Source of the DNA: Microbacterium keratanolyticum
GTDB lineage: Bacteria; Actinomycetota; Actinomycetes; Actinomycetales; Microbacteriaceae
Direction: 5' to 3'
Length of the DNA: 64,000 bases
NCBI RefSeq assembly: GCF_016907255.1
Contig: NZ_JAFBBQ010000001.1
Location: 868,001 to 932,000 of the forward strand
The notes under the pieces were generated by a model. The model was given only the letters and a program-made list of their open reading frames with translations. It was not told the origin of the DNA and did no database searches. Shown here in pieces: positions 60,590 to 64,000 of this stretch (positions within the stretch are counted from its first letter, which is position 1; each line of letters begins with the position of its first letter). A program made the position numbers and the translations under genes.

Positions 60590-62698
60590 CTAGGCGCGAA
60601 CGCTCTCGCGTGACGCCTCGGCGGTGAGGGGGCGCTCCGGAAGGTCACCAGCCGCTCGACGACCGACGCCGGGCCACCACATGCGGTCCCCCAGCAACCC
60701 GAACAGCGCCGGCACGATCACCGTGCGTACAACCAGTGTGTCCACGATGACGCCGATGCCCACGATGAGGCCCAGCTGACCGAGGGTCACGAGTGGGAGC
60801 ACTCCGAGCGCCGCGAAGACGGCAGCCAGCACGATCCCCGCGCTGGTGATCACGCCTCCGGTGTGCGCGACCGCCTGCACCATCCCTTCCCTGGTGCCCA
60901 GCGTGCGCGCCTCGGCTCGCGCACGGTGCACGAGGAAGATCGTGTAGTCGATCCCCAGTGCGACGAGGAAGAGGAAGGACAGCAACGGCACCTGCAGATC
61001 GAGCGCAGGCTGATCGAAGAGAACCCTGCTCAGCCACGCGCCCGCGCCGATCGCCGCCACGGCACTGATGATGTTCACCAGCAGCAAGAGCACGGGGGCG
61101 ACGATCGCGCGCAGCAGGATCAGTAGCACGAGGAAACTCACTGCCAGCACGAGTGGCGCGATCAGGAGCAGATCGGCCTGATTGCCGGCACGGGCGTCGA
61201 GGTCGGTCGCGACGGCACCTCCGACGAGCGCGCCGGCCCCGTCGATCTCGTGCACGGCATCGCGCAGATCCTCCACGAGGGCAAGACTCTCGGGCGTCCC
61301 CGGTGAGTACTCGCCGGTCACCATGATCGTCGCGAGCCCGCCGGGGCTCGCCTCACCCGTCGTGTGTGCGCGCAGGACTCCGGGCACGCTGCGGACGACC
61401 TCGATGACGTCGTCCGCAGTCGACGCGGTGGCGACCACGAAGATCGGCTGTGCTTCGCCCGCGGGAAAGTGCTCCGAGAGTGTCTGCAACCCTGCCGCAG
61501 ATTCGGATGGCACGCGAAACTTCTCGGCCTGGTCGAGCCCGACGGAGGTTCCGATCAGGCCGAGAGCCATGACGGAGAGCAGTGCAAGACCGGCGACCAG
61601 GCTCCGGCGCGGTCGCTTCACGACATTCGCCGCGATCGTCTGCCAGACGCCGCCGGTTCGCCTGGGTGCATCGGGGCGTGGGACGAACGGCCAGAAGATC
61701 TTTCGTCCGCACACGGCCAGCAGCGGAGGCAGGACGAGCAGCACGGCCGCAAGCGCAATGAGGAGGCCGATCGCCGAGGAGATACCGAGACCCTGGGTAC
61801 CGGGGATGACGGCAAGGACGAGTGTCAGCAGCGCCAGCACGACCGTCACGTTCGAGGCGAGAATCGCCGGAGCGGTCTTGCGCCAGGCGGCGCTCAACGC
61901 GGCGCGATGATCCTGATGCACGAACAGCTCTTCGCGGTATCGCGAGATGAGCAGGAGCGCGTAGTTCGTGCCGGCGCCGAACACCAGCACGCTGATGATT
62001 CCGGCGTCGAACTGGAGGTTCCAGGCGGCTCCCGCCGCAGCTGTCGCTTTGCCCGCAAGCTGATCCGCGAACGCGACGACCACGAGCGGAAGGAGCCAGA
62101 GCACGGGTGAGCGGTACGTGACGATCAACAGCACGGCGACGATCAGGATCGTCACCGCAAGCAAGGTGAAATCCGCGCCCTCGAACGCGGCCGCGACGTC
62201 CGCGCCGAAGGCCGGCCCACCGGTGACCTCGATCGTCAGCCCGGACGGTGTGATCCCGGCGATCTCGTCCCGAAGGGCGGCGACGACCTCCGCGGTTTCG
62301 CCGTTGCTCGCACCGGTGGTGATCGGTACGACGAGGAGTGCGGCTTGCCCATCGTCACTCACGATGGGCCCGGAGATCTGCGACGCGGCAGAGGGATCCA
62401 GTGCCCCGGGGAGCGCAGCCAGGTCCGTCTGATCATCGGCGCTCAACGCTGCCCCGTCTTCGCGCACGGCGACGAGCAGAACGGACTGGCGATCGGCGTC
62501 AGGGAAGGTCTGCATGAGCGCGCTGACGCGCGCAGATTCAGAATCGGCCGGAGCAACGGCGTTGGCCGCGGGAGCATCCGCTCGGGCGAACAGTCCGAAC
62601 AGCAGAACGAAACCGATCAGCCCTATGCCCAGCGAGATCCACGCTCCGCGTCGAGAAGTGAGCCGATCAGAAAGGGTGCGCGCGCGCAGATGTGTCAT
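60590..62698 (-). CDS. MMPL family transporter
   Basis: The 702-residue RND/MMPL-type exporter has 12 helices in two halves and two large extracytoplasmic loops. Characteristic segments are GAGTNYALLLISRYREEL in the first half and LGIDYTIFLVHRARAEA in the second, which hold the conserved Asp-Tyr or Asn-Tyr proton-relay motif. Such proteins export lipids or drugs. The ATG at 62698 is the best start; GGGGAG is very close to it. A 110-base gap separates it from the DUF1990 gene. Confidence 0.92.
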   Translation of the reverse strand: MTHLRARTLSDRLTSRRGAWISLGIGLIGFVLLFGLFARADAPAANAVAPADSESARVSALMQTFPDADRQSVLLVAVREDGAALSADDQTDLAALPGALDPSAASQISGPIVSDDGQAALLVVPITTGASNGETAEVVAALRDEIAGITPSGLTIEVTGGPAFGADVAAAFEGADFTLLAVTILIVAVLLIVTYRSPVLWLLPLVVVAFADQLAGKATAAAGAAWNLQFDAGIISVLVFGAGTNYALLLISRYREELFVHQDHRAALSAAWRKTAPAILASNVTVVLALLTLVLAVIPGTQGLGISSAIGLLIALAAVLLVLPPLLAVCGRKIFWPFVPRPDAPRRTGGVWQTIAANVVKRPRRSLVAGLALLSVMALGLIGTSVGLDQAEKFRVPSESAAGLQTLSEHFPAGEAQPIFVVATASTADDVIEVVRSVPGVLRAHTTGEASPGGLATIMVTGEYSPGTPESLALVEDLRDAVHEIDGAGALVGGAVATDLDARAGNQADLLLIAPLVLAVSFLVLLILLRAIVAPVLLLLVNIISAVAAIGAGAWLSRVLFDQPALDLQVPLLSFLFLVALGIDYTIFLVHRARAEARTLGTREGMVQAVAHTGGVITSAGIVLAAVFAALGVLPLVTLGQLGLIVGIGVIVDTLVVRTVIVPALFGLLGDRMWWPGVGRRAAGDLPERPLTAEASRESVRA

Positions 62699-62808
62699 GC
62701 TCCCCAGCCCAGCAGCGCACGCGGTCGCGGGGATCACCAGGAGGATGGAGCTTCCTCTCCACCTTTCGATCGAGACGCAGGCATCGGTGGCCTCCGCGGC
62801 GCCGCGAT

Positions 62809-63303
62809 CTACCGCAGGGCGCGCAAGTACCGCCGTCGTGCGAAAAGCTGCGCCACGCGCAGCGCCGGGTAGAGCATCCGCCACGGCTGGTGCCGTGCCG
62901 CCTGTGTGAGCGAGCGGATCGTGAGCACAACGGCGTCGCCGTCACGGTGCACGATGAAGGCTTCTTCTCCGGAGACCGGGTGGCCGGGCAAGGTGCGATA
63001 CGCGAAGCCCACGCGTTGCGCTGTCTGCACGACCGAGACGACCTCGATGGGCTCCTGGATTGTCAGCCACAGCACCCGTGCCGTCACGATGAGCTGCTCC
63101 CCGGCCACCACCGGGCCCTCCGCGTGCACCCGGAATCCGCTGCGGGTCTTCACCTTCCAGCGCAGCACGTCGTGTGTGGCGCGATTCCATGCCTCGTCGC
63201 CGTGGCCGACGACGGCTGCGACCTCGGATCGCCGGAAGGCAGCATCCGCCGACGGCCAGACAGGAAGGTGCGGGAGCGTCACTCGTTGCTCCCCGAACCG
63301 CAC
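62809..63303 (-). CDS. DUF1990 family protein
   Basis: The 164-residue protein matches the DUF1990 family: MRFGEQRVTLPHLPVW, GWAYRTLPGHPVSGEEAF-like core (here GFAYRTLPGHPVSGEEAF) and VLTIRSLTQAARHQPWRM. The function is unknown; some relatives are linked to lipid or aromatic metabolism. GTG at 63303 is the likely start, 25 bases inside the SRPBCC gene, which suggests co-translation. Confidence 0.88.
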   Translation of the reverse strand: MRFGEQRVTLPHLPVWPSADAAFRRSEVAAVVGHGDEAWNRATHDVLRWKVKTRSGFRVHAEGPVVAGEQLIVTARVLWLTIQEPIEVVSVVQTAQRVGFAYRTLPGHPVSGEEAFIVHRDGDAVVLTIRSLTQAARHQPWRMLYPALRVAQLFARRRYLRALR

Positions 63304-63740
63304 AGCGATTGGACGAGGTAGTGGTTTCGCTGGCGGATCAGACGTCGCAGGTACGGCACGAGGACGAGACGTTCTGCGACAGCGCCGAAGATCGGCGACG
63401 CGAGCGTGATGGAGTCGGTCATGACCGTCTCGTCACCGTCCCGGCCGAACTCGTGCAGATGATGGAAGCTCCGGAACGGCCCCGAGACCTGTTCGTCGAC
63501 GAAGCGGTGAGGGGCGTCGAGGCTCGTGATCTTCGAGGTCATTCGGAACCAGATGCCGAAGTGCCGCGCCCGCCAGGTGACTGTCTCGCCGAGCCCGATC
63601 CGCCCGCTCGTGACACCGGCGATCGCTCGCTCTCCTGACGTTTCCATCGACGCCTGGTGCGCATCGATGTTCAGCGACGCGTCGAACAGCCGCTCGACGG
63701 AGAGCCCCGTACGCGTGACGATCGTGAAGCTGGAGACCAC
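63279..63740 (-). CDS. SRPBCC family ligand-binding protein
   Basis: The 153-residue protein has the START/SRPBCC fold: SSFTIVTRTGLSVERLFDASLNIDAH, then GETVTWRARHFGIWFRMTSKITSLDAPHRFVDEQVSGPFRSFHHLHEF and a long C-terminal helix. Such proteins bind hydrophobic ligands and include cyclases and cell-division inhibitors. GTG at 63740 has GGAGG upstream and CAAGAT six bases before it. The DUF1990 gene overlaps its end. Confidence 0.9.
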   Translation of the reverse strand: MVSSFTIVTRTGLSVERLFDASLNIDAHQASMETSGERAIAGVTSGRIGLGETVTWRARHFGIWFRMTSKITSLDAPHRFVDEQVSGPFRSFHHLHEFGRDGDETVMTDSITLASPIFGAVAERLVLVPYLRRLIRQRNHYLVQSLCGSGSNE

Positions 63741-63759
63741 GCCTCCATCTTGTCAGCGC

Positions 63760-64000
63760 TCAGCGCAGGGTCGCCGCGAGCTCGCCCGCCGTGAGCGCGC
63801 GTTCTGCGAAGACGAGCCGGACCGCGTCGGGATCGGGGTTGCCCGCATCGGGCCCCCGGTGCACTTCGCGCAGCCCCAGCCGTCGCGCGACAGCGGCGGA
63901 GGCCTCGTTGTTGGCCAGCAGGTACGCGATGACCGGGAGGTCGGGATGGACGCGCTGCGCCGCATCGATCGCCGCACGCGCGAGTTCCGTTGCATAGCCG
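63760..64000 (-). CDS. GNAT family N-acetyltransferase, C-terminal part (cut by window end)
   Basis: The last 80 residues are visible, starting GYATELARAAIDAAQR at the window edge. VIAYLLANNEASAAVARRLGLREVHRG is the acceptor end of a GNAT domain, where a residue after N-x-A-S helps shape the acetyl-CoA pocket. The stop is TGA at 63760-63762. The start lies beyond the window, so the size and full domain are unknown. Confidence 0.88.
   Translation of the reverse strand, partial: GYATELARAAIDAAQRVHPDLPVIAYLLANNEASAAVARRLGLREVHRGPDAGNPDPDAVRLVFAERALTAGELAATLR

Noticed and set aside
62699..62884. An N-terminal extension of the MMPL transporter
   Set aside because: The added residues are Arg/Ala-rich and lack membrane character; they overlap the end of the DUF1990 gene region and do not resemble MMPL proteins.
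1..64000. CRISPR arrays, IS elements, prophage or integrase genes
   Set aside because: No regularly spaced 25-40 bp repeats, no transposase or integrase motifs and no flanking direct repeats were found; the 11-bp iterons are too short and close for CRISPR.

Overview
The window is GC-rich actinobacterial DNA, most likely from a Microbacterium or a close relative in the Microbacteriaceae. The evidence is the codon bias, the small ribosomal protein bS22, DtxR/IdeR-type iron boxes, a Trk/Ktr potassium pair, an ECF41 sigma factor, and many genes whose promoter -10 hexamer ends exactly six bases before the start codon, which is the mark of leaderless mRNA. I see no tRNA or rRNA genes, insertion sequences, prophage genes or CRISPR arrays. 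It reads as ordinary chromosome with many small regulator-plus-target modules.

Layout: 0-6 kb holds a histidine phosphatase, a DUF5684 membrane protein, a MerR regulator divergent from a thioredoxin-reductase-like flavoprotein, aspS, a TauE/SafE exporter, a GNAT enzyme and a DUF1508 protein. 6-10 kb is a two-gene operon of a membrane esterase and a DUF2156 (MprF-like) aminoacyl-lipid synthase. 10-12.5 kb is a polar amino acid ABC importer. 12.6-14.5 kb is an MFS pump divergent from its MarR regulator across a 27-bp dyad. 14.5-15.9 kb has the rhodanese/glutaredoxin/Dabb operon and the HTH and bS22 genes. 15.9-18.7 kb is a TetR regulator divergent from a DrrAB-type drug exporter. 18.7-24.3 kb holds an ArsR regulator, TrkH/TrkA, proC, a CDF metal transporter and an alpha/beta hydrolase.

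24.3-35.5 kb holds tadA, upp, a GNAT gene coupled to a large nuclease-helicase, nadE, a nucleosidase and sbcCD. 35.5-39 kb holds an IclR regulator, an intergenic cluster of hairpins, a small GNAT, a 33-residue Cys/Met-rich leader peptide with a strong promoter in front of a winged-helix regulator, an AlkA-like glycosylase and a small membrane protein. 39-43.8 kb is an iron-siderophore uptake locus, with an ABC importer and a siderophore-interacting flavoprotein diverging from two iron boxes. 43.8-46.3 kb has two hydrolases and a GntR regulator. 46.4-52.2 kb is a five-gene peptide ABC importer ending in a tyrosine-phosphatase-like gene. 52-57 kb has an MFS transporter, an M20 peptidase, a VOC protein and thrC. 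57.1-58.7 kb is an ECF41 sigma factor with its carboxymuconolactone-decarboxylase-like target gene, which carries a matching promoter. 58.7-64 kb has an MFS transporter, an XRE-type membrane regulator behind an exact 11-bp iteron array, an MMPL exporter, DUF1990 and SRPBCC proteins and a GNAT gene cut by the window edge.

The most interesting items are the leader-peptide/winged-helix attenuator candidate (36.85-37.82 kb), the six-copy 11-bp iteron array (59.95-60.01 kb), the hairpin cluster at 36.40-36.48 kb, and the self-contained ECF41 module.
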